A DNA stretch of 64,000 nt, taken from JARRLC01 sp050290865 (GTDB lineage: Bacteria; Pseudomonadota; Alphaproteobacteria; Rhizobiales; Rhodomicrobiaceae). The stretch lies in assembly GCA_050290865.1 (NCBI GenBank), contig JBNKIW010000005.1:1-64000 (forward strand). The letters are read 5' to 3'. How positions within the stretch are numbered: the stretch's first letter is position 1; each line of letters begins with the position of its first letter. Under the pieces are notes generated by a model. The model ran no database searches. It was not told the DNA's origin and saw nothing but the letters and a program-made list of their open reading frames with translations. This document shows, piece after piece, positions 8,782 to 20,674 of this stretch. Position numbers and translations under genes: made by a program.

Positions 8782-9990
8782 CTAGATGTTATACCCGGTC
8801 TCGCCATGCTCGGCGAAATCCAGCCCCTGGGTCTCGTCGTCCTCGCTAACACGCAGACCCACGAGCGCCTTGACCGCCAACACGATGACAGCCGTTCCGG
8901 CGGCGGACCATACCGCGGTTCCGACGACGCCCGCGACTTGCGCCAGGAACTGGGTGATCACGGTTTTGCCCTCCGCGAGCCCCACGCCGCCGAGCGCGGT
9001 CGTGGCGACGAAGCCGGCCAGAAGAGTGCCCGTCACGCCCCCGACGCCGTGAACGGCGAGCACGTCCAGCGAGTCGTCGATTCCGAGCGTGCGCTTCATG
9101 AAATTCACCGCGAAATAGCAGATGAAGCCGCCGGCCAGACCCAGGATAACAGCGCCCGCCGGTCCCGCATAGCCCGAGGCGGGGGTGATTGTCGCAAGGC
9201 CCGCGATCGTGCCGGTGACGAGGCCGATGAGGCTCGGCTTGCCGTAGCGTACCCATTCGATGCCGAGCCAGACGAGCGAGGCGATCGCCGCCGACATATG
9301 CGTGACGAGCATGGCCATGGCAGCGCTCTGATTGGCCGCCACCGCGCTACCGGCATTGAAGCCGAACCAGCCGACCCAGAGCAGCGACGCGCCGACCATC
9401 ACCATCCACGGCGCGTGCGGTGGTTGGATATGGGTCGGGAAACCCTGGCGTGCGCCGAGGAACAGCACGATCACCGTTGACGACAGGCCAGCCGTGAGAT
9501 GCACCACGAGGCCGCCCGCGAAGTCGAGCGTGCCCATGCTCTGCAGCCAGCCGCCTCCCCACACCCAGTGCGCGACGGGGGCATAGACGACGATCAGCCA
9601 GAGTCCCGAGATCAGCAGCACCGCCGAAAATTTGAGGCGCTCCACGAACGCGCCGATCATCAGCGCGGGCGTGATGATCGCGAACGTCATCTGGAACATG
9701 ACGAACAGCGTTTCCGGAACCGTACCGTTCAGCGATTCGCGCGTGACGCCGAGGAGCAGCACCTTGCTGATGCCGCCGCTGAGCGCGCCGCCTTCACTGA
9801 AGGCGATGCTGTAGCCGGCCACGAACCAGACCACGGAGGCGACGCAGGCCACCGCGATGCACTGCATCAGCACGGACAGGATGTTTTTGGATTGGACGAG
9901 GCCTGCGTAGAACAGCGCGAGGCCCGGTAAGGTCATGAGCAGGACCAGGGCAGTCGATGTCAGGATCCAGCTCGTATCGGCGGCGTTCAT
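8782..9990 (-). CDS. amtB: Ammonium transporter
   Basis: This Amt-family inner-membrane trimer conducts ammonium. The family signature DFAGGLVVH contains the first pore histidine (H164), and VHGVGGVTG carries the second. About eleven membrane helices are visible. The 402-residue chain begins almost directly at the first helix, without the long cleaved leader of E. coli AmtB. It is the first gene of a two-gene operon with glnK. The upstream region was checked by eye for a sigma-54 element with correct GG-10-GC spacing and none was found. Confidence 0.95.
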   Translation of the reverse strand: MNAADTSWILTSTALVLLMTLPGLALFYAGLVQSKNILSVLMQCIAVACVASVVWFVAGYSIAFSEGGALSGGISKVLLLGVTRESLNGTVPETLFVMFQMTFAIITPALMIGAFVERLKFSAVLLISGLWLIVVYAPVAHWVWGGGWLQSMGTLDFAGGLVVHLTAGLSSTVIVLFLGARQGFPTHIQPPHAPWMVMVGASLLWVGWFGFNAGSAVAANQSAAMAMLVTHMSAAIASLVWLGIEWVRYGKPSLIGLVTGTIAGLATITPASGYAGPAGAVILGLAGGFICYFAVNFMKRTLGIDDSLDVLAVHGVGGVTGTLLAGFVATTALGGVGLAEGKTVITQFLAQVAGVVGTAVWSAAGTAVIVLAVKALVGLRVSEDDETQGLDFAEHGETGYNI

Positions 9991-10257
9991 GTTTCCCCCA
10001 GAGTGCCGTAAATTTCATCAGAGGTGACGAGATTAGCCATATGGCAGCGCTTTAGGCAAGAGACCGCGACGATTTTCATCAACCCGGACCTGAATGCCTA
10101 ATAAATAGGCAGCACTGTTTTCCAGAACACGTCCGCAGGCCGCGACACACCAATGTGAGCGGTGTTCAGCATTGCTTGAACGCTGTTCGTTTATTACCTG
10201 AAGGCTGCGAAGTTCCTTCCATTTGCATCCGTTGCAGCACTGCGGAGGCACAGAACC

Positions 10258-11130
10258 ATGCGAAAAGCTCGATATTGGATGGCCTATCTGACACTCGCAG
10301 CGCTCGTCCTTGGGGCCTCTGGCGCCTTCGTCGCGGGAACGCTGCTCTCGGCGCCCGTCCCCTCCGCGGTGGGCAAGCCGCCGGACGGCCTGCCAGTGGA
10401 AGCGGTGACGATCGACAGCGCCTCGGGCAGCCGCCTGTCCGGCTGGTTCATACAAGGGCGGCCCCGCGGCGGCGCCGTTCTGCTGCTGCACGGGAACGGG
10501 GCGAACAGGCTGCAGATGCTGGACCGGGCGCGCTTTCTGCACGCAAACGGATATTCGGTGCTTCTGTTCGATTTTCAGGCCGCGGGGGAAAGCCCGGGCG
10601 CGTCACTCACCTTCGGCTATCTGGAGGCCAGGGACGCGCGCGCGGCGTTCGATTTCCTGCGGGCGAAACTGCCGGGCGAGCGCATCGGGATCATCGGCGT
10701 GTCGCTCGGCGGGGCGTCGGCGCTCCTGCCCGAGAAGCCCCTGGAAGCCGACGCCATGGTGCTGGAGGCGGTCTACGGCGATTTCGAGACCGCCGTCGGC
10801 AACCGTGTGGCCATGTGGCTCGGCGATGCGGGGCGTGTTTTCACCCCCGTTCTGACGCTGCAGGTGCGGCCACGGCTGGGGTTCTGGCCTTCCGCGCTGG
10901 CTCCGGCGCGGCGCATTGCAGAGGTGCACGCGCCCGTGCTCATCATCGCCGGCGGCCAGGACCGCCACGCCACAATGAATGAAACCAAAGCCCTGTTCGC
11001 CAACGCCAACGAGCCCAAAAACCTTTGGGTGATCGAACGGGCGGGTCACGAGGATTTCTACGGCGTAGCGCCAGCGGACTATGAGCGCCGCGTCGGGCGG
11101 TTTCTGGCCCGGGCGCTCAAGAGGGCCTGA
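10258..11130 (+). CDS. Alpha/beta hydrolase with N-terminal membrane anchor
   Basis: This is a serine hydrolase of the alpha/beta fold, with an N-terminal hydrophobic segment (about residues 8-30) that is either a membrane anchor or an uncleaved signal. The oxyanion segment is LLLHGNGANR, the nucleophile elbow is GVSLGG with S149, and the likely acid and base are D235 (GGQDRH) and H264 (AGHED). The catalytic set therefore looks complete. It resembles the BEM46/YqkD-like family of uncharacterised esterases. The substrate is unknown. Its 3' end converges on the lipoprotein gene at 11156. Confidence 0.83.
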   Translation: MRKARYWMAYLTLAALVLGASGAFVAGTLLSAPVPSAVGKPPDGLPVEAVTIDSASGSRLSGWFIQGRPRGGAVLLLHGNGANRLQMLDRARFLHANGYSVLLFDFQAAGESPGASLTFGYLEARDARAAFDFLRAKLPGERIGIIGVSLGGASALLPEKPLEADAMVLEAVYGDFETAVGNRVAMWLGDAGRVFTPVLTLQVRPRLGFWPSALAPARRIAEVHAPVLIIAGGQDRHATMNETKALFANANEPKNLWVIERAGHEDFYGVAPADYERRVGRFLARALKRA

Positions 11131-11155
11131 ACTGGCCTGACCCGTGGAAGCCAGC

Positions 11156-11731
11156 CTACTGGACCACGGCCATCATGCGGTTGGCTTCCGCCTCCAGGGA
11201 TGAGCGTTCGTAACCCACAGTGCGCAGTTCCAGCAGGTACCGGCGGACGAATGTCTCCAGCCCCAGGCGTTCCCGCTGTGCGACATGAACGCATTCATGC
11301 GCGAGCAGTTTGTGCGCACCCTGGAACTGCGGCTTGACGAGCACGGCATAGCCCATGCTGCGGCCCATTTCGCGGTCCGTGCCGAAGCCCAGTGCCTTGG
11401 CTTCGTTTGCCAGAAGCGGATCTGCGGGAAAGGGGAACGCGGGGAGCACTGCGAGGCGGATGTCCCCGGGATGCCGCACGCCCATGCGCACGGCAATCAC
11501 GGTTTCGGCGGATGTGAGCGGCCGGCCCTGCGGAATGAGCGCGGTTTCCTGCTCCGCCATCCACGCGATCGCTTTCGGCGCAACCGATTCGAGCCACGCC
11601 AGATCCTCAGGCGCTGGCTTGCTGTTTCCGATCATGACGGTCCCCGTCGTGGTCTGGCGCGAACTGCATCCCGCCAGCCCGGCACAAGCCCCCGCAAGCA
11701 GAAACAGCGCGCTGCGGCGCGATACGTCCAC
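11156..11731 (-). CDS. Zincin-like lipoprotein with HExxH motif
   Basis: The N-terminus has a lipobox (LAGC, C22), so the mature protein should be lipid-anchored. HECVH at 145-149 is a zinc-metallopeptidase motif, and SSLEAEAN near 178-184 offers a glutamate that could be the third ligand, as in minimal peptidase families related to DUF4157. The 191-residue length suggests a compact domain. No named family was recognised with confidence. Two nested inverted repeats lie directly upstream. Peptidase activity is inferred from the motif only. Confidence 0.65.
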   Translation of the reverse strand: MDVSRRSALFLLAGACAGLAGCSSRQTTTGTVMIGNSKPAPEDLAWLESVAPKAIAWMAEQETALIPQGRPLTSAETVIAVRMGVRHPGDIRLAVLPAFPFPADPLLANEAKALGFGTDREMGRSMGYAVLVKPQFQGAHKLLAHECVHVAQRERLGLETFVRRYLLELRTVGYERSSLEAEANRMMAVVQ

Positions 11732-11755
11732 GGCCCCATGCCCCCCGATATACTA

Positions 11756-11829
11756 AGTACGCCTCAGCTAAGAAGTCCTGCCCCATTTGCCGCGAGTGCT
11801 TTCAGGACTTCTCGCGGGTCAGGCGTACT
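11756..11829. repeat. Nested inverted repeat, element 1
   Basis: The outer arms AGTACGCCT (11756-11764) and AGGCGTACT (11821-11829) are perfect complements. Inside them AGAAGTCCTG (11771-11780) pairs perfectly with CAGGACTTCT (11803-11812). The result is a two-tier stem with short side bulges and a 22-base terminal loop. It ends 25 bases before the lipoprotein start codon. A second element of the same design follows at 11845. Confidence 0.8.
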
Positions 11830-11844
11830 GGCAATCTATTGAAT

Positions 11845-11924
11845 CTAGTACAGCTTATCCGCAGCAAGTTCGTATAAACGCGTGCGGCAGACGAGGTGCG
11901 AACTTGGCTCGCGGGCTGTACTAG
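11845..11924. repeat. Nested inverted repeat, element 2
   Basis: The outer arms CTAGTACAGC (11845-11854) and GCTGTACTAG (11915-11924) are perfect 10-base complements. The inner arms CAAGTTCG (11865-11872) and CGAACTTG (11899-11906) are perfect 8-base complements. The design matches element 1, and the outer arms of both share AGTAC. Together they fill the gap between the enoyl-CoA hydratase stop and the lipoprotein start. Confidence 0.8.
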
Positions 11925-11940
11925 TATGCCCAATATCCTC

Positions 11941-12777
11941 CTATTGCTTCCCCCAATGCGGCTGACGCTTCTCCAGGAAGGCGGCGATTCCCTCCGCGGC
12001 GTCTTGTGCCATCATGTTCTCCACCATCACCCGCGCCGCGTGATCGTAAGCTTCGGCGAGCGGCAATTCGACCTGCCGGTGGAAGGCCTCCTTGCCGAGC
12101 CGCATTGCGACCGGCGATTTCGATGCGATCATCCCCGCCCAGCGCATGGCCTCCAGCATGACATCCTCTTCCGGGACCACGCGGTTGATGAGGCCGAATT
12201 GCATGGCATGCATGGCCGGAATCATGCCGCCGAGCAGCAGCATTTCCATGGCCCGCTTGCGCCCGATACTGCGCGACAGCGCCACCGCCGGTGTCGAACA
12301 GAACAGCCCGATATTGACGCCGGGCGTGGCGAAGTGCGCGGTCTCGGAGGCGATCGCCAGATCGCAGCTTGCCACGAGCTGGCATCCGGCTGCCGTCGCC
12401 GTACCGTTGATGGCTGCGATCACAGGCTTGGGACAGCCTGCGACGGCCTGCATCACCTCAGCGCAAAGCTGCATCTGTTGCTCGAAATAGGCGCGCCCGC
12501 CATCGGCGTCGGAGCGGTGGCCGGTCAATTCCTTCAGATCGTGCCCGGCGCAAAAGGCGGGAGGCGCGCCCGCAATCAGCACGACATGCACCGCCGGGTT
12601 CGCCGTGATGTCTGCGAAGGCCGTGCGGAGTGCGCACAACAGCCTCTCCGACAGGCTGTTGCGGGCTTGCGGGCGATTGAGCGTGAGGATGACGACATGG
12701 CCCCGGTTCTCACGCAGCAGCACGAGTTCGTCGCGTTGGGCAACTTCCGGCTGGTCTACGGTCGATCTGTGGTCCAT
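11941..12777 (-). CDS. Enoyl-CoA hydratase/isomerase family protein
   Basis: This is a crotonase-fold enzyme acting on acyl-CoA thioesters. The CoA-binding and oxyanion-hole region is GAPPAFCAGHDLKEL, and the second oxyanion segment is GTATAAGCQLVASCD. The first of these resembles the ECHDC3 subgroup, whose activity is poorly defined. The ATG at 12777 is preferred over an upstream TTG at 12813. The true reaction (hydration, isomerisation or hydrolysis) cannot be assigned. It lies 65 bases downstream of a small exported protein gene on the same strand. Confidence 0.85.
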   Translation of the reverse strand: MDHRSTVDQPEVAQRDELVLLRENRGHVVILTLNRPQARNSLSERLLCALRTAFADITANPAVHVVLIAGAPPAFCAGHDLKELTGHRSDADGGRAYFEQQMQLCAEVMQAVAGCPKPVIAAINGTATAAGCQLVASCDLAIASETAHFATPGVNIGLFCSTPAVALSRSIGRKRAMEMLLLGGMIPAMHAMQFGLINRVVPEEDVMLEAMRWAGMIASKSPVAMRLGKEAFHRQVELPLAEAYDHAARVMVENMMAQDAAEGIAAFLEKRQPHWGKQ

Positions 12778-12842
12778 GACAATATTGTTCGCTGCTCGTT
12801 TCGCTTTCCCCAAAGCTTATAGCGCGAGAATCAAACTTAAAG

Positions 12843-13409
12843 CTACTTCACCATCGCATCGATGGCAGCGACCATGGGGCGGACCGCTTCGACGTTCTCG
12901 CGCGGCGGTGTTGCCAGCGCCAGAACGCCGGCATGTTGGCGCAACGCCTTGATCAGCTTGCGTTTCGCCTTGTCGCTGAGGAGGCCATTCTTCCTGATCC
13001 TGGCAATGGCCTTTTCCAGTTTCCTTTGCTTCTTGGCGTCATCCGCGTCGAGCTTCAGATAGGCGTAGGTAGTGACGACGTTTTGCGCCACACGGAACCA
13101 TTCCGCCGCGTTGCGAAAACCGTGCGGGCGGGTGGCGGCGTCAATCTCCGCCTTGATATCCTTATCCGCGGCCGCTTCGGCCACGGCGGCCAGCGCTTCC
13201 TTGCCGCTGCCGATCTCGCTGCCCCTGTCCGTGGCGCGGCGTGCCACCACGGATTTCACCGCGGGATAGCTGGCGACGAACTGCTTGACCACCGTGCGCG
13301 TCAGGCGCGAGGACTCCGCCATGGCGCCGCCGCCCAGCGCCAGAATAACGGCAAGAGCCGCCCATACGGGTACGAAGGGCCGGGTGGCCCTCGTCAATAT
13401 CGTGATCAT
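12843..13409 (-). CDS. Hypothetical exported protein
   Basis: This 188-residue protein has a clear signal peptide (about residues 1-31, ending AMA). The mature chain is helical and rich in A, K and R with no cysteine and no recognised motif. A basic stretch around 130-160 (KKQRKLEKAIARIRKNG) is notable. No family was recognised. It is divergent from the thioredoxin-fold membrane protein at 13595, with about 185 bases of shared upstream region. Confidence 0.6.
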   Translation of the reverse strand: MITILTRATRPFVPVWAALAVILALGGGAMAESSRLTRTVVKQFVASYPAVKSVVARRATDRGSEIGSGKEALAAVAEAAADKDIKAEIDAATRPHGFRNAAEWFRVAQNVVTTYAYLKLDADDAKKQRKLEKAIARIRKNGLLSDKAKRKLIKALRQHAGVLALATPPRENVEAVRPMVAAIDAMVK

Positions 13410-13594
13410 GTGAACCTCTCCTCATGAGGCCGCGTCTCCAGACTACGGCCCGTACTCCCCACGACTTTGATCGGCGTCAAATTTGGTGAAATCATGGGGT
13501 TATGCCGCAATTCCGTAAAATCCACACGCAGCGAGCTTTTTTCGTCCGCGTGGCGGTGAACCCCGTCTTCACGCCCGCCGCGTAAAGTGCCCGC

Positions 13595-14833
13595 ATGAAA
13601 TTCGCGGCGCGCGGTCTTTTCATCATCGCTGTCTGGTTGTTCGCTTGCTGTGGCGCTCATGCGCAGGGGCCTGGCAGTAGTGCGCCAACGTCTGCCGGGC
13701 AGGATGCCATCCCCATCTATCTCTTCTGGACGGCCACCTGTCCGCACTGTGCGAAGGCAAAGAGCTTTCTCGAACGCCTGGCGGGGCGCGAGCCGCGAAT
13801 AAGCCTGCGCGCCTTCGAACTGCCCGGCGAGAACAGTGCGGAGCGGGCATTCATCGCTCTCAGCCGCCGGTTCCGGGTCGAACCGCCTGCCGTGCCGCTC
13901 GTCATCGTGGGCGAGGCGCATTTCGCAGGCTTCGACGAGGACGCGACAACGGGGGCGGAGATCGACACCGCCGTTAAGCGCTGCCTCGCCGGAGGATGCG
14001 CCGACGCCGCCGGGCCAGTCATTGCGCGCGCCGGATCCGGGCTGGACGAGAAGCCGCCGCCCGGCGCGAAGCCGCCCGCGCTTCCTGCGGCCATCCGTGT
14101 GCCCTTTCTCGGGGCGATCGACCCGCAGTCCCTGTCGCTGCCGGTGCTCACTATCCTTCTCGGGGCGATCGACGGCTTCAACCCCTGCGCCATGTGGGTG
14201 CTGGTCTTCCTGATCGGGCTGCTCATCGGCATGCACGACCCGGTGAGAATGTGGAGCTACGGCGCCGTGTTCCTCATCACCTCGGGCGCCGTCTATTTCG
14301 CGCTCATGGCGGCGTGGCTGAACCTGTTCCTCTTCCTCGGCGCCCTCGTGTGGATAAGGCTGGCGGTCGGGGTGTTCGCGCTGGCAGCAGGCGCATACTA
14401 CCTGCGCGAGTTTCTGCGCAATCCTGTCGCCGTCTGCCGGGTGACCTCGCCGGGCAAACGCCAGCGCATCATGGACCGCTTCCGCGCGGTGGTCGCGGAG
14501 CGCTCGTTTTCGGTGGCGATATTGGGCATCATGGTGTTGGCGGCGGCGGTGAACCTGATCGAGCTTTTGTGCTCGGCGGGCATTCCCGCCGTCTATACGC
14601 ATGTGCTGGCGCTCAGCGACCTGTCCGTCCCCGCCTATTACGGCTATCTGCTGCTCTACATCGCCGTGTTCATGCTCGACGACGCGGTGGTGTTCGTGGC
14701 CGCCATGCTGACGCTGCGTGCAACCGGCCTCGCCGCGAACTACTCGCGCGTTTCACACCTGATCGGCGGGACGGCGCTGCTCGTGATCGGTGTGCTGCTA
14801 ATCCTGAAACCGGAGTGGCTGGCCTTCGCCTGA
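13595..14833 (+). CDS. Thioredoxin-fold domain fused to a multi-helix membrane domain
   Basis: After a signal peptide (about 1-23) comes a periplasmic glutaredoxin/thioredoxin-like domain with CPHC (49-52) in FWTATCPHCAKAK. A second cysteine pair (C129 and C133 region, RCLAGGCAD) follows. A proline-rich linker leads to about six membrane helices (from about 180 to the end), with a cysteine in INPCAM-like context (GFNPCAMWVL) and another in ELLCSAG. These resemble the paired cysteines of DsbD/CcdA redox conduits. It probably passes reducing power across the inner membrane to periplasmic thiols. Exact partners are unknown. Confidence 0.75.
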   Translation: MKFAARGLFIIAVWLFACCGAHAQGPGSSAPTSAGQDAIPIYLFWTATCPHCAKAKSFLERLAGREPRISLRAFELPGENSAERAFIALSRRFRVEPPAVPLVIVGEAHFAGFDEDATTGAEIDTAVKRCLAGGCADAAGPVIARAGSGLDEKPPPGAKPPALPAAIRVPFLGAIDPQSLSLPVLTILLGAIDGFNPCAMWVLVFLIGLLIGMHDPVRMWSYGAVFLITSGAVYFALMAAWLNLFLFLGALVWIRLAVGVFALAAGAYYLREFLRNPVAVCRVTSPGKRQRIMDRFRAVVAERSFSVAILGIMVLAAAVNLIELLCSAGIPAVYTHVLALSDLSVPAYYGYLLLYIAVFMLDDAVVFVAAMLTLRATGLAANYSRVSHLIGGTALLVIGVLLILKPEWLAFA

Positions 14834-14882
14834 TCGCCGCCGGCGGCGGTGCCGCGCCGTGCAATCGCCCTGACACGCGCCG

Positions 14883-16718
14883 TCACGCGCTCGCCAGACC
14901 GGCCCGGTCCGCATAGAGCTGCGCGATCTCGGCGGCGTATCGTCGTGCCACCATCTGCCGACGGACCTTGAGCGTCGGCGTCTGCAGACCCCCCTCGACG
15001 TTCCACGGATCGCGGGTCAGGTGCACCGCGCGCGGCTGAGCGTAACGCGGGAATTCGGCGAGACGGCGCGCGATTGCCCGCAACACCAGCGTCTTGCAGG
15101 CCGGGTTTTCCAGGTCTTCCGGATCGACATTCTGCTTCGCGGCGATGGCGCGAAAGGCTGTGTCGTTGATCTCCACGACAGCGACCGTAAAGGGACGGTT
15201 TTCGCCCGCGATGACGGCCTGGAGAATGAGCGGATCCCGGTCGAGCGCGGCCTCGATGGCACTCGGATTGATCTTCTTTCCCGAAGACAGCGCCAGGACG
15301 TCCTTGATGCGGCCGCGTATGTAGATGCGCCCCTCTTCGAAGTCGGCGATGTCGCCCGTATGCAGCCAGCCCGATCCGGCGATGGCCTGCGCGGTTCCCT
15401 CCGGGTCTTTCCAGTAGCCCTTCATGATGGCGGGCGTGCGGACCAGAAGCTCGTTCTCGGCACCGGTCATGACCTGAACGCCATGCAGGGCGCGGCCCAC
15501 CGAGCCGGGGGCATAGTCTTCGAGCGCGGTGGCGCTGACGACAGGCGCGGCTTCGGTCAGGCCGTAGCCCTCGGCCAGCGGTACGCCCAGGCCGATAAGA
15601 AAGCGCGCCACATCCAGCGGCAGCGCCGCGCCGCCGCTGACCGCAGCGCGCAGACGCCCGCCAAGCGATGCCCTGATCCGCTGTACCACCAGCCGGTCGA
15701 GCAGCGGCCAGAGCATCCGGTCCACGAAATCCGGCGGCGGCATCCGGCCATGGTCCGCCTCGAACCGCCGCCAGCCCACCGCCGCAGTCATCTCAAGAAG
15801 CCAGCGCTTCAAGCGGTTGCCGCCCGCCTCCTCCTCGATCCGCGCGCGCAGGCGCTCGTAAAGACCGGGAACCGCCAGCAGGAACGCCGGACGGATCGTC
15901 CGCAGGTCACGCGCGAGGGAGCGCGCCGAGCGGGCGTAGGCCACCGTCGAGCCGGTCATCATCGGCACGTAGTAGCCCATCGTGCGCTCGAAGGAATGGG
16001 CGAGCGGGAGGACGGAGAGAAACACGTCGCCCGGGCGCGGCGGAATATAGGGCACCACGGCTTCGGCATTCCACAGGATGGCCTTATGGGAAAGCATCAC
16101 GCCTTTCGGCGCGCCCGTGGTCCCGGAGGTGTAGATGATGGTGGCGACGTCCTCGGGGGCGCAGGGACATGCGGGAAGCTCCCCCGCTTCGCCCGACAGC
16201 GCGTCCTCCAGAAGGCAGATGCGGGGGCCGCCCGCGATCGCCGGCGGCACCGGCCCGTTGCGGATCCAGACATGTTCGAGAACGGGCAAGGTGGATGCCG
16301 CGCGGCTGAGCCCCGTCCATCGCTGCGGCACATCGGCGACCATCAGCCGCGCATCCGAATGGCGGAGGATGAGCGCGATATTGGCCGCGCTGTCATGGGC
16401 ATAGAGCGGCACGGTGATCAGTCCGAGCGACAGGGCGGCGATGTCGAACGCGACCCAATCGACACAATTGGGCAGCACCAGCGCGACGCGGTCGCCACGC
16501 TCCAGCCCGGCGCGCGCGAATGCCCTGGCAAACTGCGCCGCGCGAGCCGCCATCGCCTCCCAGGTATGGCCCCGCCATTGACCGGCCTGGGTGTCGAACT
16601 GCCGGTAGGCGACGGCGCCGGGCGTGTGCGCGCACCGCAAGCGGAACAGTCCGGGCAAGGTGCCCGCCGCCTCGCAGCCGATCAGATCATCATTCGCCCC
16701 CGGAGGCGCATTCGCCAT
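14883..16718 (-). CDS. Long-chain fatty acyl-CoA synthetase (AMP-forming)
   Basis: This ANL-superfamily enzyme activates a fatty acid with ATP to an acyl-adenylate and then to acyl-CoA. IIYTSGTTGAPKG is the AMP-binding P-loop, GYGLTEAAP is motif A5, and TGDIADFEEG and RGRIKD are the hinge motifs. The K in KVRRQ near the C-terminus sits where the family has its catalytic lysine region. The length of 611 residues fits the FadD15/long-chain group. It is divergently transcribed from a second adenylating enzyme at 16868, sharing a 149-base upstream region. Confidence 0.87.
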   Translation of the reverse strand: MANAPPGANDDLIGCEAAGTLPGLFRLRCAHTPGAVAYRQFDTQAGQWRGHTWEAMAARAAQFARAFARAGLERGDRVALVLPNCVDWVAFDIAALSLGLITVPLYAHDSAANIALILRHSDARLMVADVPQRWTGLSRAASTLPVLEHVWIRNGPVPPAIAGGPRICLLEDALSGEAGELPACPCAPEDVATIIYTSGTTGAPKGVMLSHKAILWNAEAVVPYIPPRPGDVFLSVLPLAHSFERTMGYYVPMMTGSTVAYARSARSLARDLRTIRPAFLLAVPGLYERLRARIEEEAGGNRLKRWLLEMTAAVGWRRFEADHGRMPPPDFVDRMLWPLLDRLVVQRIRASLGGRLRAAVSGGAALPLDVARFLIGLGVPLAEGYGLTEAAPVVSATALEDYAPGSVGRALHGVQVMTGAENELLVRTPAIMKGYWKDPEGTAQAIAGSGWLHTGDIADFEEGRIYIRGRIKDVLALSSGKKINPSAIEAALDRDPLILQAVIAGENRPFTVAVVEINDTAFRAIAAKQNVDPEDLENPACKTLVLRAIARRLAEFPRYAQPRAVHLTRDPWNVEGGLQTPTLKVRRQMVARRYAAEIAQLYADRAGLASA

Positions 16719-16867
16719 GGGATGAGCGTCCTGCTGTTATCACTTCCTGTGTGCGTTTAAGGTAGGATCATAACCGGACGTGATTACTCCGGTGTTTCCG
16801 GCGGTGGAGGCTTTGGAGCGACCCATCGCACAGAGCCGGTATGCGCCCATTGACGAGGGGCTCAAGC

Positions 16868-19711
<2,844 letters not shown>

Positions 19712-19718
19712 GAGGCGA

Positions 19719-19736
19719 CGCCCGGGTGGCCGGGCG
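19719..19736. terminator. Hairpin between convergent genes
   Basis: A 7-base-pair stem (CGCCCGG, loop GTGG, CCGGGCG) sits in the 34-base gap between the convergent fusion-protein and prmA stops. There is no U-run, so the call as a shared terminator rests on position and stem strength. Confidence 0.45.
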
Positions 19737-19745
19737 CGCTGTCCT

Positions 19746-20627
19746 TCATCGCGGACCGCGCCAGCTCATGACGAGCGTCATCCACTCATCGAGCGGGTAG
19801 CGCGCCATGAGCGTGAACCCTTGCGCGGCGTAACGCGCCGTCACTTCGCGGGTCTGGGTTCTCAGCAGCCCTGAGAGGATCGCATAGCCGCCCGGCATCA
19901 GCAGCGCGGGCATGTCTTTGGCGAAGCCGATGAGCGGCGCGGCGAGGATGTTCGCAGTGATCAGCCCGAATGGCGCGCGCGCCGTGATCGCGGGGTGTTT
20001 CGGCCCGTCCGCGACGACGGCGTCGATATGCGCCGCGGCGCCATTCCGCGCGAAGTTCTCCATCGCCACCGTGATCGCCACCGGGTCGATATCGGTGGCC
20101 AGGACCTCGCCACGCATGACCTTCGCTGCGGCAATAGCCAGCACGCCGGATCCTGTGCCGAGGTCGAGCACGCTCTCGATGCGCCCGCGCTTGGCCAGTG
20201 CATCCAGCGCCAGGAGGCAGCCGCGTGTGGTGCCGTGATGCGCGGTCCCGAAAGCCTGTCCGGCGTCGACTTCGATGGCGAAGGCGTTGGCGGCGACCCG
20301 CGTACGGTCGTGACTGCCGTAAATGAGAAAGCGACCGGCGCGCACCGGGTGCAGGCCGCGCTGGACCTTCGCCACCCAGTCTTCCTCGGCTAGCCGTTCG
20401 AGGCGGGGGCCGCCGGGAGGGATGAGACCGGGGCGAATTCCCTCGACCGCCGCGAACGCCTCCACGGCCGGTGCCTCGGCGAAATAGGCCTCGACCAGCC
20501 AATAGCCGTTGGCCTCCACGGGAGACGCGACGGGCGGCGGATCGAGCATTTCGGTGAGCAGATCGACGAGAACCGCGGCGTCCTCGCGGGACGGCGCCGG
20601 GATCGTTGCCTTGAATGCTGGAGCCAT
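19746..20627 (-). CDS. prmA: Ribosomal protein L11 methyltransferase
   Basis: This SAM-dependent enzyme trimethylates ribosomal protein L11. The SAM site is visible as LDLGTGSGVLAIAAAK, followed by the acidic TDIDP motif and the catalytic-type segment ITANILAAPL. These match PrmA, although the N-terminal substrate domain is only moderately conserved by eye. The ATG at 20627 is chosen; an upstream in-frame start at 20696 would overlap the neighbouring gene by 22 bases. The neighbours do not inform the function. Confidence 0.85.
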   Translation of the reverse strand: MAPAFKATIPAPSREDAAVLVDLLTEMLDPPPVASPVEANGYWLVEAYFAEAPAVEAFAAVEGIRPGLIPPGGPRLERLAEEDWVAKVQRGLHPVRAGRFLIYGSHDRTRVAANAFAIEVDAGQAFGTAHHGTTRGCLLALDALAKRGRIESVLDLGTGSGVLAIAAAKVMRGEVLATDIDPVAITVAMENFARNGAAAHIDAVVADGPKHPAITARAPFGLITANILAAPLIGFAKDMPALLMPGGYAILSGLLRTQTREVTARYAAQGFTLMARYPLDEWMTLVMSWRGPR

Positions 20628-20674
20628 GCGTTCTGTCGTGTCCTGTTTCTGTCGCGCGGACCTTATGACGGAAC

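Noticed and set aside
9991..10257. Possible sigma-54 promoter upstream of amtB
   Set aside because: TGGAAAACAGTGCTG has an 8-base instead of 10-base gap between GG and GC, so it does not fit the element.
14835..14848. CGCCGCCGGCGGCG palindrome between convergent genes as a terminator
   Set aside because: It has no loop and no U-run, so it would not form a normal terminator hairpin.
15021..16760. Long open frame opposite the acyl-CoA synthetase
   Set aside because: It is rich in H, R and G, as expected for an antisense frame in high-G+C DNA, with no family motif.
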